A stretch of 64,000 nucleotides of DNA from an uncultured Rhodospirillaceae bacterium (GTDB taxonomy: Bacteria; Pseudomonadota; Alphaproteobacteria; Reyranellales; Reyranellaceae), in contig CAMFGZ010000017.1 in NCBI GenBank assembly GCA_945952105.1, positions 1 through 64,000 on the forward strand. The letters are read 5' to 3'. The notes beneath the pieces were generated by a model. It did no database searches, was not told where the DNA came from, and was given only the letters and a program-made list of their open reading frames with translations. Position numbers and translations under genes: made by a program. Shown here in pieces: positions 51,770 to 59,531 of this stretch. Position 1 is the first letter of the stretch. The number at the start of each line of letters is the position of its first letter.

Positions 51770-52621
51770 TCAGGAAGTCGGTATAGTCCGCCGGATATAG
51801 CGCTGCGTCCAGAGCCTGCTCGCCGCGACGAGTCCGCGCCGCACGGCAGCCAGCACTATCACCAGCAGCGAGACGGCCAGCACCTTCTGCGCCGGGCGCG
51901 GCACCAGCTCGGGATCGAGATTGGCCGCCAGGACGCGCATTGGGTCGATCTTGTTCACCAGCCCGTACCAGGAGGCCTCGAAGGCGACCGTGAACAGGGT
52001 GGCGCCGAGGGCGAGCAGGAAGAGGCCGGCGAAGCGCGTGCGCAGCCCCGGCGGCAGGACGCGCCACAGCATCAGCCAGGCGAAGAGGCCGGCGGCGAAG
52101 GCGGCCTCGCCGATCTTCACTTTCGACTGGATGAAGAAATGCAGGAGCGCCAGCGCGACCGCCGGATAGACCAGCCAGTGCAGGCGCTTCCAGTTTCGCT
52201 TCAGTTTCTTCTGCCAGCCGTTGGTCGAGGTGATCGCGAGCGCGACGAGGGCCAGCAGGGCCACGAAGCCGATGGTGAGATAGAAGCGCTTCACGATCTC
52301 CGTGGCGACGACGACCAGGTTCCATTTCTGGTCGAGCACGTAGATCAGCAGATGGGCGACGGCGTAGAGCGCGGCCGCCACGCCGACGCGCCGCCTGATG
52401 TGGATCAGCGGCATCCAGTCGAAGATCGCGCGCGCCGGCGTCAGCGCCAGCGAAACCAGCAGCAGGACGACCGCCCAGTCGCCGGTCGCATGGGTGGCGA
52501 GCGTCACCGGGCGCGGATCGAGGTCGCCAGTGTACCAGCGCCAGGCGAGATCGACGGCGGGGAGGCAGAGCGCGACCAGCGTCGCGAGCCTCAGCCAGGA
52601 GATGATACGCTGATGGGACAC
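51770..52621 (-). CDS. MsrQ-like ferric-reductase-type membrane haem protein
   Basis: A 283-residue membrane protein with about six helices and the ferric-reductase-like transmembrane domain. Histidines fit haem ligation: AVAHLLIYVLDQK, KRLHWLVYPAVALALLHFF. MsrQ passes electrons to the periplasmic molybdoenzyme MsrP, which repairs methionine sulfoxide. No msrP is adjacent, although the downstream modBC genes (13 nt) supply molybdenum, so this is an unusual fragment of such a system. The product is longer at the C-terminus than typical MsrQ (about 200 residues). Confidence 0.8.
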   Translation of the reverse strand: MSHQRIISWLRLATLVALCLPAVDLAWRWYTGDLDPRPVTLATHATGDWAVVLLLVSLALTPARAIFDWMPLIHIRRRVGVAAALYAVAHLLIYVLDQKWNLVVVATEIVKRFYLTIGFVALLALVALAITSTNGWQKKLKRNWKRLHWLVYPAVALALLHFFIQSKVKIGEAAFAAGLFAWLMLWRVLPPGLRTRFAGLFLLALGATLFTVAFEASWYGLVNKIDPMRVLAANLDPELVPRPAQKVLAVSLLVIVLAAVRRGLVAASRLWTQRYIRRTIPTS

Positions 52622-52668
52622 AGTGGGACCCTACGCGATCGGCCGATCAACGGCCGGTCAAAGATGCG

Positions 52669-53349
52669 TCATCGCTGGTTGCCGAACAGATACTTGTAGG
52701 TGCCGATCGTGGGGGCCGCCTCGACGCCGAAGGGCTTCAGTCGCGACATCGTGAACAGCGAACGCGCGGCGGTCCCGACGGCGGTGACGTCCGAGCCCTC
52801 CAGCAGCACGACCCATTCGGATTCGTCCGCCCGGGGATGATCCATGCTCTTGTCCTGCAGCGGCGCATGGACGACTTCGAGGTCGTTCTCGCCGGCCGCC
52901 GCGCCCAGGACGCCGGGACGCGCGATCAGCTTCGGGAGCGCCTGGGTGGAGAGCCATTCCGCCAGTGCGTTGCGCCGGTGCAGGTCCGGCACGAAGCGCA
53001 CCGTGGCCAGCGCCGCGCCGATACCGTGCGTCTGGTCGACCTGGATGCGCAGGGTCAGCCGGGTGAAATGCGTGAAGCGCGCCATCACCCTCTGGCTCCA
53101 CGGCGTCTGGTGGTCGAGCGTGCGCAGGTAGTTCTCCGTGCCCAGGATGGCGACGGTGTCGCATTCGTAGACCGCGAGATACTTGGGCTTGCCATGCGCG
53201 GAGGCGTAGCGGCGGCCGCGATGGAAGCCCGGCAGGTTCACACGATCGTCGATGTGCTCGCGATTGTACCACTCGTTGTAGTCACGCTCGTCCCGCGCCG
53301 ACACGTCTGTGAACGTGAGCAGCATTCCCTTGCCGAGGAGGGGCATCAA
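52669..53349 (-). CDS. DUF4286-like dimeric alpha/beta-barrel protein
   Basis: A 226-residue protein with two tandem ferredoxin-like barrel units. The first holds GKGMLLTFTDVSARDERDYNEW and NREHIDDRVNLPGFHRGRRYAS, a pattern seen in EthD/DUF4286-type proteins, in which the NREH and PGF elements line a pocket. The second repeat is less clear. No catalytic role known; likely binds a small molecule. It is 47 nt upstream of the MsrQ-like gene on the same strand. Confidence 0.7.
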   Translation of the reverse strand: MMPLLGKGMLLTFTDVSARDERDYNEWYNREHIDDRVNLPGFHRGRRYASAHGKPKYLAVYECDTVAILGTENYLRTLDHQTPWSQRVMARFTHFTRLTLRIQVDQTHGIGAALATVRFVPDLHRRNALAEWLSTQALPKLIARPGVLGAAAGENDLEVVHAPLQDKSMDHPRADESEWVVLLEGSDVTAVGTAARSLFTMSRLKPFGVEAAPTIGTYKYLFGNQR

Positions 53350-53408
53350 TAACTCCGATTTCTGGGGCGCAGAATGCCGCTAAAGCCCGGCTTTTGCCAT
53401 GGCCCGAA

Positions 53409-54386
53409 TCAGGGGGTCTTTCGTGCCTTCTCGCCGATGACGATGCGTATGGAGGCGTCGGTCGGGCTGGGCGTCTGAGGGCCGTTGAGCGTGCCGCGGA
53501 ACCGGCCCCAGTTCGCCGGCCAGTCGCCCTTGCTCGCGTTGAAACCGGCCGAGTTCAACGAAGCCACGAGGGCGGAGGCCGCGTCGTGCACGGCCGGGTC
53601 GCTGCCGTCCCGCACGAGCACGACGACGCCATAGATGCCGGCGACGCCGCCCCAGGTCCATGTCTGCGGCAACCAGCCCGCCTCGCCGAGATCGGCGGAC
53701 AGGGTCGCACCGAGGGCCGGAGCGTCGGATATCTGACCCAGCAGGAAGATGGCTGCTTGTGTCCCGGCAAATTTCTGCAGGCTCGCGACGAACGGAGAGG
53801 GTGGCGCCATGGGCGCTGTCGCCTTTTGCGGCTCCGCAGCAGGATCTGACGTCGGCTCCGGCGTGCGCGTGGTCGCATCCTTGACCAGTTTGCCCAGGTC
53901 GGCGAGGCGGCGCCGGATCTCGGCTGCGTCGAACAGCGGCGGCCTCGCGTTTTCGGTCGAAGGCCTGCTTTCGGGCGGTGCCTGCGCCGCCCGCTCCGTC
54001 GCATCGCGGGCGGCCCGCTCGAGCGCCGTGGCGCGCTCGCGTGCCTTCTCCGCTTCCTGCGCCAGTGCCGTCGCCTGGTCCCGCGCGAGCGAGACTTCCC
54101 GCTCGAGCTTCGCCGTACGATCCCGCTCGGTGGCGATGGCCCGTTCCAGCGTGGCGGCCTGCTCGCGCGCCGCCGAAGCCTCCCGCTCGCGCTGCGCGGC
54201 CTGGCTTTCCACCTCCTTGTAGTGATCCAGCGCGGCCTGTTCGTGGGCGCGCACGGCGCCGCTGTAGCGGAACGACAGGAACGTCGTGATGCCGAGCGCC
54301 GTCGCGGCCAGGAGAGTCGCGACCAGGCTCGCGATCATGGCCTTGTCCATGATCGAGGCCCATCCCCGAAGCTGATCGATGTCCAT
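53409..54386 (-). CDS. Membrane-anchored coiled-coil protein of unknown function
   Basis: A 325-residue protein from ATG 54386 (ATG 54410 is possible). One membrane helix (MIASLVATLLAATALGITTF) near the N-terminus, then about 130 residues of Arg/Glu/Ala heptads (EREASAAREQAATLERAIATE and similar), a Pro/Glu linker and a C-terminal globular domain (KFAGTQAAIFLLGQI, DLGEAGWLPQTWTWGGVAG). I do not recognise the C-terminal domain. Likely oligomeric with the C-terminal domain on one face of the membrane. Confidence 0.65.
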   Translation of the reverse strand: MDIDQLRGWASIMDKAMIASLVATLLAATALGITTFLSFRYSGAVRAHEQAALDHYKEVESQAAQREREASAAREQAATLERAIATERDRTAKLEREVSLARDQATALAQEAEKARERATALERAARDATERAAQAPPESRPSTENARPPLFDAAEIRRRLADLGKLVKDATTRTPEPTSDPAAEPQKATAPMAPPSPFVASLQKFAGTQAAIFLLGQISDAPALGATLSADLGEAGWLPQTWTWGGVAGIYGVVVLVRDGSDPAVHDAASALVASLNSAGFNASKGDWPANWGRFRGTLNGPQTPSPTDASIRIVIGEKARKTP

Positions 54387-54544
54387 GTTCACCGGCTGGT
54401 TGGAGCGCATGCCAAGCCCGTGCGCTCCCCACGCGCGATTAACAATCGGCGAATCGCCGCCGGCCGGTGAATTGCCGTGACAAATCGGAGGCGTGGCCAT
54501 GTGCCTGTCTGGTCTATGCTTCTGGCTCTTCGGGAGGAACAATC

Positions 54545-55729
54545 ATGAAAATCGCCAGGATCGAGGATCTCCACTGCGACGCCGGCTGGCGCGACTTTTC
54601 CTTTCTAAAGATCACGACCGACGACGGATTGGTCGGCTGGTCCGAATACAACGAAGGCTATGGCAGCGCCGGCCTCACTGCCGTGATCCGCCGCATGGCG
54701 CAGGCGCTGATCGGCCAGGATCCGCGGCCCGTCGAGCGCATCATGTCGACCATTTACGCCATCACCCGCCAGGCGCCGGGCGGCATGAACCAGCAGGCGA
54801 TGGCGGCCATCGAGAACGCGCTGATCGACATCAAGGCCAAGGCGCTGGGCATCCCCGTCTGCGAACTGTTCGGCGGGCCGGTGCGCGATCGCCTGCCGCT
54901 CTACTGGTCGCATTGCGGCAGCTACCGCTTCCGCAACGCCGAGGTGATGGGCGTCGAGCCGGTGCGCTCGCTCGACGACCTGGTGAAGCTCGGTCGCCAC
55001 GTGAAGGAGCGCGGCTTCAAGGCGCTGAAGACCAACATCTTCCGCTTCGATCTCGATCCGCCGAACATGTACCAGCCGGGCTTTGGCCGCAGCCCCGGCG
55101 GGCCCGAGCTGAATGCCGACGGCGCCGTGCTGGGCGCGATCTCGGACGGGCTGGCGGCGTTCCGCCAGGGCGCCGGCCACGAGATAGGCATCCTTCTCGA
55201 CACCAACTTCAACTTCAAGACCGAGGGCTACATCAAGGTCGCGCGGGCCTGCGAGCCCTACAACCTCTTCTGGCTGGAGATCGACTCCTACGATCCCGAG
55301 GGTCTGCGCCTGATCCGCGACCGCGCCTCGATGCCGATCGCCTCCTGCGAATCGCTGTTCGGCCGCCGCCAGTTCCGGCCCTACTTCGAGAACCGCTCGA
55401 TCGACGTCTCGATCATCGACGTGCCGTGGAACGGGCTCGCCGAGTCGCTGAAGATCGCCTCCATGGCCGAGGCCTACGAGATCAACTGCGCGCCGCATAA
55501 TTTCTACGGCCACATGTCGACGCTGATGAGCGCACACCTCTGCGCCGCCATGCCCAACTTCCGCATCATGGAAATCGATATCGACGACGTGCCGTGGAAG
55601 GACGATCTGGTGACTCACCCGCCGGTGATCCAGAATGGCGAACTGATCGTGCCCACCCGGCCCGGCTGGGGCGCCGACATCAACGAGGAGGCGGTCAGGG
55701 CGCATCCGCCGAAGAACCCGCATCCCTGA
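54545..55729 (+). CDS. Mandelate racemase/muconate lactonizing enzyme-family protein (enolase superfamily)
   Basis: A 394-residue enolase-superfamily enzyme with the N-terminal capping domain and a TIM barrel. Metal ligands are plausible in LLDTNFNFK (Asp), WLEIDSYD (Glu) and SCESLF (Glu). The catalytic KxK of mandelate racemase reads K-T-N here (GFKALKTNIF), resembling the K-x-N pattern of galactonate-type dehydratases. A His is seen in APHNFYGHMS near the C-terminus. The likely reaction is acid-sugar dehydration or a racemase-type proton abstraction. SD GGGAGGA precedes the ATG. First gene of the operon with NIPSNAP and XdhA-like. Confidence 0.88.
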   Translation: MKIARIEDLHCDAGWRDFSFLKITTDDGLVGWSEYNEGYGSAGLTAVIRRMAQALIGQDPRPVERIMSTIYAITRQAPGGMNQQAMAAIENALIDIKAKALGIPVCELFGGPVRDRLPLYWSHCGSYRFRNAEVMGVEPVRSLDDLVKLGRHVKERGFKALKTNIFRFDLDPPNMYQPGFGRSPGGPELNADGAVLGAISDGLAAFRQGAGHEIGILLDTNFNFKTEGYIKVARACEPYNLFWLEIDSYDPEGLRLIRDRASMPIASCESLFGRRQFRPYFENRSIDVSIIDVPWNGLAESLKIASMAEAYEINCAPHNFYGHMSTLMSAHLCAAMPNFRIMEIDIDDVPWKDDLVTHPPVIQNGELIVPTRPGWGADINEEAVRAHPPKNPHP

Positions 55730-55746
55730 GAGGAAGAGACAATCCC

Positions 55747-56385
55747 ATGGTCTACGAGTTTCGCACCTACACGCTGGCGCCCGGCAAGATGCCGGAGTAC
55801 CTCAAGGCGGCCGAGACGATCGGCCGTCCGGCGCGCGGCAACAATTACGGCGTCAACCACGGCTACTGGACGTCGGAGTTCGGCGCGCTGAACCAGATCT
55901 GGCACCTGTGGAAGTACGACAGCTACGAGGAGCGCACGCGCCTGCGCACCGAGCTGCAGAAGAACGAGGACTGGACCGAGAAGTATATCCCGATCGTTCG
56001 GACCTGCGTCGTTCGCCAGGACCTGCGCCTGATGAACCCCGTGGTCGACATCAAGCCGGACGACGGCACGACCGGCAACGTCTACGAGCTGCGCATCTAT
56101 CGCTGCGGCCTGGGAGGTGCGGTGCAATACGGCAAGGACTTCAAGGAAGTCCAAGCGGCCCGCGAGAAGTATTCGCCGATCTGGGGCGCCTGGACCGGCG
56201 AGTTCCCGCAGCCCAACGAATGGATCCATCTCTGGCGCTACAAGAACCTCCAGGAGCGCTTCGAGGCCCGCGCCGCGGCGATGAAGGATCCGGCGTGGCA
56301 GGCCTATCTGGCCAAGGGCCCGGCCAAGCTGCAGGAGATGCACTCCACCCTGCTGCTGCCGACGAACTATTCGCCGCTCAAGTAG
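55747..56385 (+). CDS. NIPSNAP-family protein
   Basis: A 212-residue protein containing two NIPSNAP units (YEFRTYTLAPGKMPEYL near residue 3 and YELRIYRCGLGGAVQYGKDF near 116), each a dimeric alpha-beta barrel half. NIPSNAP proteins have no settled activity but are often next to catabolic enzymes in soil bacteria. It lies 17 nt after the enolase-family gene and 78 nt before the XdhA-like gene. Confidence 0.9.
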   Translation: MVYEFRTYTLAPGKMPEYLKAAETIGRPARGNNYGVNHGYWTSEFGALNQIWHLWKYDSYEERTRLRTELQKNEDWTEKYIPIVRTCVVRQDLRLMNPVVDIKPDDGTTGNVYELRIYRCGLGGAVQYGKDFKEVQAAREKYSPIWGAWTGEFPQPNEWIHLWRYKNLQERFEARAAAMKDPAWQAYLAKGPAKLQEMHSTLLLPTNYSPLK

Positions 56386-56405
56386 GACAAACGGTACGAA
56401 CTGAA

Positions 56406-56435
56406 CTCACCCCGGGGAGCGATCCCCGGGGTGAG
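56406..56435. terminator. Perfect 12-bp hairpin between NIPSNAP and XdhA-like genes
   Basis: CTCACCCCGGGG-AGCGAT-CCCCGGGGTGAG, with 12 perfectly paired bases and a 6-nt loop. It lies 20 nt after the NIPSNAP stop and 28 nt before the XdhA-like ATG, without a U run after it. It may attenuate or process the operon mRNA, or stabilise the 3' end of the first two genes. Confidence 0.5.
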
Positions 56436-56463
56436 CTGGCTTGGTTATTGCGAGGATCGGTGC

Positions 56464-58794
56464 ATGGACACGTTCGACGACAGTCTTGCCTTCGTGAAGT
56501 TCGGCGTGGGCCAGCCCGTGACGCGCAAGGAAGACCCGACCCTCCTGCGCGGCCAGGGCCGCTACACCGACGACATCAATCTTCCGGGGCAGGCCCATGC
56601 GGTGATGGTGCGCAGCCGTAACGCGCACGGCATCCTGAAGGGCATCGACACGTCCGGGGCGAAGGACATGCCGGGCGTGCTCGCGATCCTGACGGCCGCC
56701 GATCTCGACGAGGCTGGCTTCGGCCCGCTGATGTGCCCGCTCAACATCCCGCAGCGGGACGGCACGCCGATGAAGACGCCGCCGCGCTGGTCGCTGGCCA
56801 AGGACAAGGTGCGCTTCGTCGGCGAGGTCGTGGCCATGGTCGTCGCGGAGACGGCACTGCAGGCCAAGGATGCCGCGGAAGCCGTGACGCTCGACATCGA
56901 CGAACTGCCGGCCGTAACCGATCCCCAAGCCGCGCTGGCCGAAGGCGCACCACAGCTCCATGAAGGGGCGCCGGGCAACCTCGTGCTCGATTTCCATTTC
57001 GGCAATGCCGAAGCCGTCGCCAAGGCTTTTGCCGAGGCTGCGCATATCACGAAGCTCGACATCGATTCGCAGCGCATCGTGGTGAACGCCATGGAGCCGC
57101 GCTCGGCCATAGGCTCCTACGACGCCGGAAAGGAGCGCTGGGTCCTGAATGTCGGCTGCCAGGGCGTGTTCGGTCTGCGCGGCGGCCTCGCCAAGGACGT
57201 GCTCAAGGTCACACCCGACAAGCTCCATGTGCTGACCGGCAATGTCGGTGGCTCGTTCGGCATGAAGGCGCCGCCTTATCCGGAATACGGGCCTTTGCTG
57301 CTGGCGGCGAAGAAGCTCGGCCGTCCGGTGAAGTGGACCGACGAGCGTTCGGAGAGCTTCCTGTCGGATCATCACGGCCGCGACCACAAGCGCGTCGCCG
57401 AGCTGGCGCTCGACAAGGACGGCAAGTTCCTCGCGGTGAGGCTGACGGGCTATGGCAATGCCGGCGCCTACATCTATCCGCCGATGCCGGCGACGACCAA
57501 CGCGGTGAAGAACCTGATCGACGTCTATCGGACGCCGGCGATGGAGGTGAACTCGAAGATCGTCTTCACCAACTGCACGCCGATCGCGGCCTATCGTGGC
57601 GCGGGGCGGCCCGAGGGCAACTACTTCATGGAGCGCCTGATCGACACGGCGGCGCGCGAGATGGGCATCGACGGCATCGAGTTGCGCCGGCGCAATCACA
57701 TCGCGCCGGAAGAGATGCCGTACAAGTCGCCGGCCAACAACGTCTACGATTCGGGCGAATTCCGCGCGATCCTCGACGAGACGCTGGAAATCTCCGACTG
57801 GGACGGCTTCGCGGCGCGCAAGGCCGAGAGTGCCAAACGCGGCAAGCTGCGCGGCCGCGGCGTCGGAAGCTACCTCGAAGTGACGGCGCCGGCCGGAAAG
57901 GAACACGGCGGCATCCGCTTCGAGCCCGACGGCGACGTCACCATGCTGAGCGGCACCCTCGACTACGGGCAGGGCCATGCCTCGTCGTTCGCGCAGGTGC
58001 TGACCGGGCTGCTGGGCATTCCGTTCGAGCGCTTCAAGCTGATGCAGGGTGACAGCGACCAGCTCAAGGCCGGCGGCGGTACCGGCGGTTCGCGCTCGGC
58101 GCTGGTGGGCGCGGAAGCCTTCCTCGAAGCCAGCCGCAAGGTCATCGACCAGGGGAAGCAGATCGCCGCGCATGTGCTCGAAGCCTCGGTCGCCGACATG
58201 GAGTTCGACAAGGGACGCTTCCGGATCGCCGGTACCGATCGCGGCATCGGCCTGCTCGAACTCGCCAAGAAGCTGCACGACGGGCTTGCGCTGCCGCCCG
58301 ATGTGCCGCAGACGCTCGACGTCGCGCATGTTTCCGACACGCCGCCCTCGTCGTTTCCCAACGGCTGCCATGTCTGCGAGGTCGAGATCGATCCCGATAC
58401 CGGCACGATCGAGCTGGTGCGCTACTTCATGGTCAACGACTTCGGTACGCTCATCAATCCGATGCTGGTCGAGGGGCAGGCGCATGGCGGCGTCGTGCAG
58501 GGGCTCGGCCAGGCCGTCATGGAGCGCACCGTCTATGACGAACAGGGCCAGCTGCTGACCGGCACCTTCACCGACTACGCCCTGCCGCGCGCGCAGGATG
58601 CGCCGAGCTTCACCATCCAGAGCCATCCCGTGCCGGCCAAGACCAACACGCTGGGTGTCAAGGGCTGCGGCGAGGCTGGCTGCGCCGGCGCGTTGCCGTC
58701 GATCATGAACGCCATCGTCGACGCGCTGGGCGGCAAGCACATCGACATGCCGGCGACACCGGAGAAGGTCTGGCGGGCGATCAACGCGGATTGA
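56464..58794 (+). CDS. Xanthine dehydrogenase-family molybdopterin-binding subunit (second copy)
   Basis: A 776-residue Mo-hydroxylase large subunit with RKEDPTLLRGQGRYTDDI near the N-terminus, the Mo-site loops GNVGGSFGMKAPPYPEYGPL, SGTLDYGQGHASSFAQ and the catalytic-Glu motif GVKGCGEAGCAGAL. It is more distant from the 39140-41440 protein than a recent duplicate would be. Start ATG 56464, with AGGA upstream; a GTG 33 nt before lies inside the hairpin. No FAD or iron-sulfur subunit is adjacent. Confidence 0.9.
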   Translation: MDTFDDSLAFVKFGVGQPVTRKEDPTLLRGQGRYTDDINLPGQAHAVMVRSRNAHGILKGIDTSGAKDMPGVLAILTAADLDEAGFGPLMCPLNIPQRDGTPMKTPPRWSLAKDKVRFVGEVVAMVVAETALQAKDAAEAVTLDIDELPAVTDPQAALAEGAPQLHEGAPGNLVLDFHFGNAEAVAKAFAEAAHITKLDIDSQRIVVNAMEPRSAIGSYDAGKERWVLNVGCQGVFGLRGGLAKDVLKVTPDKLHVLTGNVGGSFGMKAPPYPEYGPLLLAAKKLGRPVKWTDERSESFLSDHHGRDHKRVAELALDKDGKFLAVRLTGYGNAGAYIYPPMPATTNAVKNLIDVYRTPAMEVNSKIVFTNCTPIAAYRGAGRPEGNYFMERLIDTAAREMGIDGIELRRRNHIAPEEMPYKSPANNVYDSGEFRAILDETLEISDWDGFAARKAESAKRGKLRGRGVGSYLEVTAPAGKEHGGIRFEPDGDVTMLSGTLDYGQGHASSFAQVLTGLLGIPFERFKLMQGDSDQLKAGGGTGGSRSALVGAEAFLEASRKVIDQGKQIAAHVLEASVADMEFDKGRFRIAGTDRGIGLLELAKKLHDGLALPPDVPQTLDVAHVSDTPPSSFPNGCHVCEVEIDPDTGTIELVRYFMVNDFGTLINPMLVEGQAHGGVVQGLGQAVMERTVYDEQGQLLTGTFTDYALPRAQDAPSFTIQSHPVPAKTNTLGVKGCGEAGCAGALPSIMNAIVDALGGKHIDMPATPEKVWRAINAD

Positions 58795-58802
58795 GTCTTG
58801 AT

Positions 58803-58887
58803 GTCATCCCGAGCGAAGCGAAGGATCTCGCGCACACCAAGGAGTCCGTTGTTCGCTCTGCAAGGTCCTTCGCTGTGCTTGGACGAC
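58803..58887. repeat. Intergenic palindromic element (REP-like)
   Basis: The ends GTCATCCCGAGCGAAGCGAA (from 58803) and TTCGCTGTGCTTGGACGAC (to 58887) are imperfect inverted copies. This resembles the dispersed 'GTCATCCCGAGCGAAGCGAAGGATCT' elements common between genes in alphaproteobacterial genomes. It lies between the XdhA-like stop and the convergent GST gene. Confidence 0.6.
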
Positions 58888-58908
58888 AAGGCGGGAGCCA
58901 GTAATCCG

Positions 58909-59478
58909 TTAACTGGCCTTCGCCTCGATCTCGATCGTCTTCTTGACCGCAGGCCGTTCCATCATGCGGGCGTAATGGGCTTCGAGAGCGGGGAAATCCC
59001 CCGGCTTGCGTTCGAGCTGGTTGCGGAAGCGCCAATAGACGCGGAACAGATGGATGTCGGCGATCGAGTAGCGATCGCCCAGGATCCACGTGCGATTGCC
59101 GAGCCGCTTGTCGGCCACGGCGTAGAGCTCTCGCGCTTCCGCAACGCCCTGCCGCAGCGCGGGATGGATGGTCGAGGCGACATAGGACATCCACGAGATG
59201 GCCTGCGCCTCGGCCTCGACGTCGCCGGCCGGCAGCAGGTTCGCCGCCGGAAAGGTGCGGGCGATGTAGAACAGGATGCCCGCCACTTCGGTGAGCGGCC
59301 GCCCATCGATCATCAGGACGGGCACCTTGCCCACCGGATTGACGGAGAGGAATTCAGGCAGGCGCGTTTCCTTGCGCGGCACCGAGACGGCGTGCTTGTC
59401 GAACGTGGCGCCGACCTCGTGGAGGGCGATGTGGGCTGCCATGGAACTGGTGCCGGGCGAGTAATAGAGCTTGAGCAT
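58909..59478 (-). CDS. Glutathione S-transferase-family protein
   Basis: A 189-residue GST: thioredoxin-fold N-terminal domain (KLYYSPGTSSMAAHIALHEVG with Ser in the site loop, then NPVGKVPVLMIDG) and an all-helical C-terminal domain (SIADIHLFRVYWRF). Start ATG 59478 is used since the thioredoxin strand begins there; a start 8 codons earlier is possible. The substrate is not known. Gene order suggests a possible detoxification role in the nearby catabolic region. Confidence 0.9.
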   Translation of the reverse strand: MLKLYYSPGTSSMAAHIALHEVGATFDKHAVSVPRKETRLPEFLSVNPVGKVPVLMIDGRPLTEVAGILFYIARTFPAANLLPAGDVEAEAQAISWMSYVASTIHPALRQGVAEARELYAVADKRLGNRTWILGDRYSIADIHLFRVYWRFRNQLERKPGDFPALEAHYARMMERPAVKKTIEIEAKAS

Positions 59479-59531
59479 GTCCGAGCGTACCATGCCTGTC
59501 ATCGCGGTCGAAGGTTGGTTATCCTCCCGTC

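Noticed and set aside
56431..56463. GTG 33 nt upstream as the start of the XdhA-like gene
   Set aside because: It lies in the 3' arm of the perfect hairpin with no SD; ATG 56464 has AGGA and matches the family N-terminus.
39140..58794. The two XdhA-type genes as a recent duplication
   Set aside because: Their loops differ (FGAKNFAY vs FGMKAPPY, GAIAAF vs GCAGAL) and their neighbours are unrelated, so they look like old paralogues.
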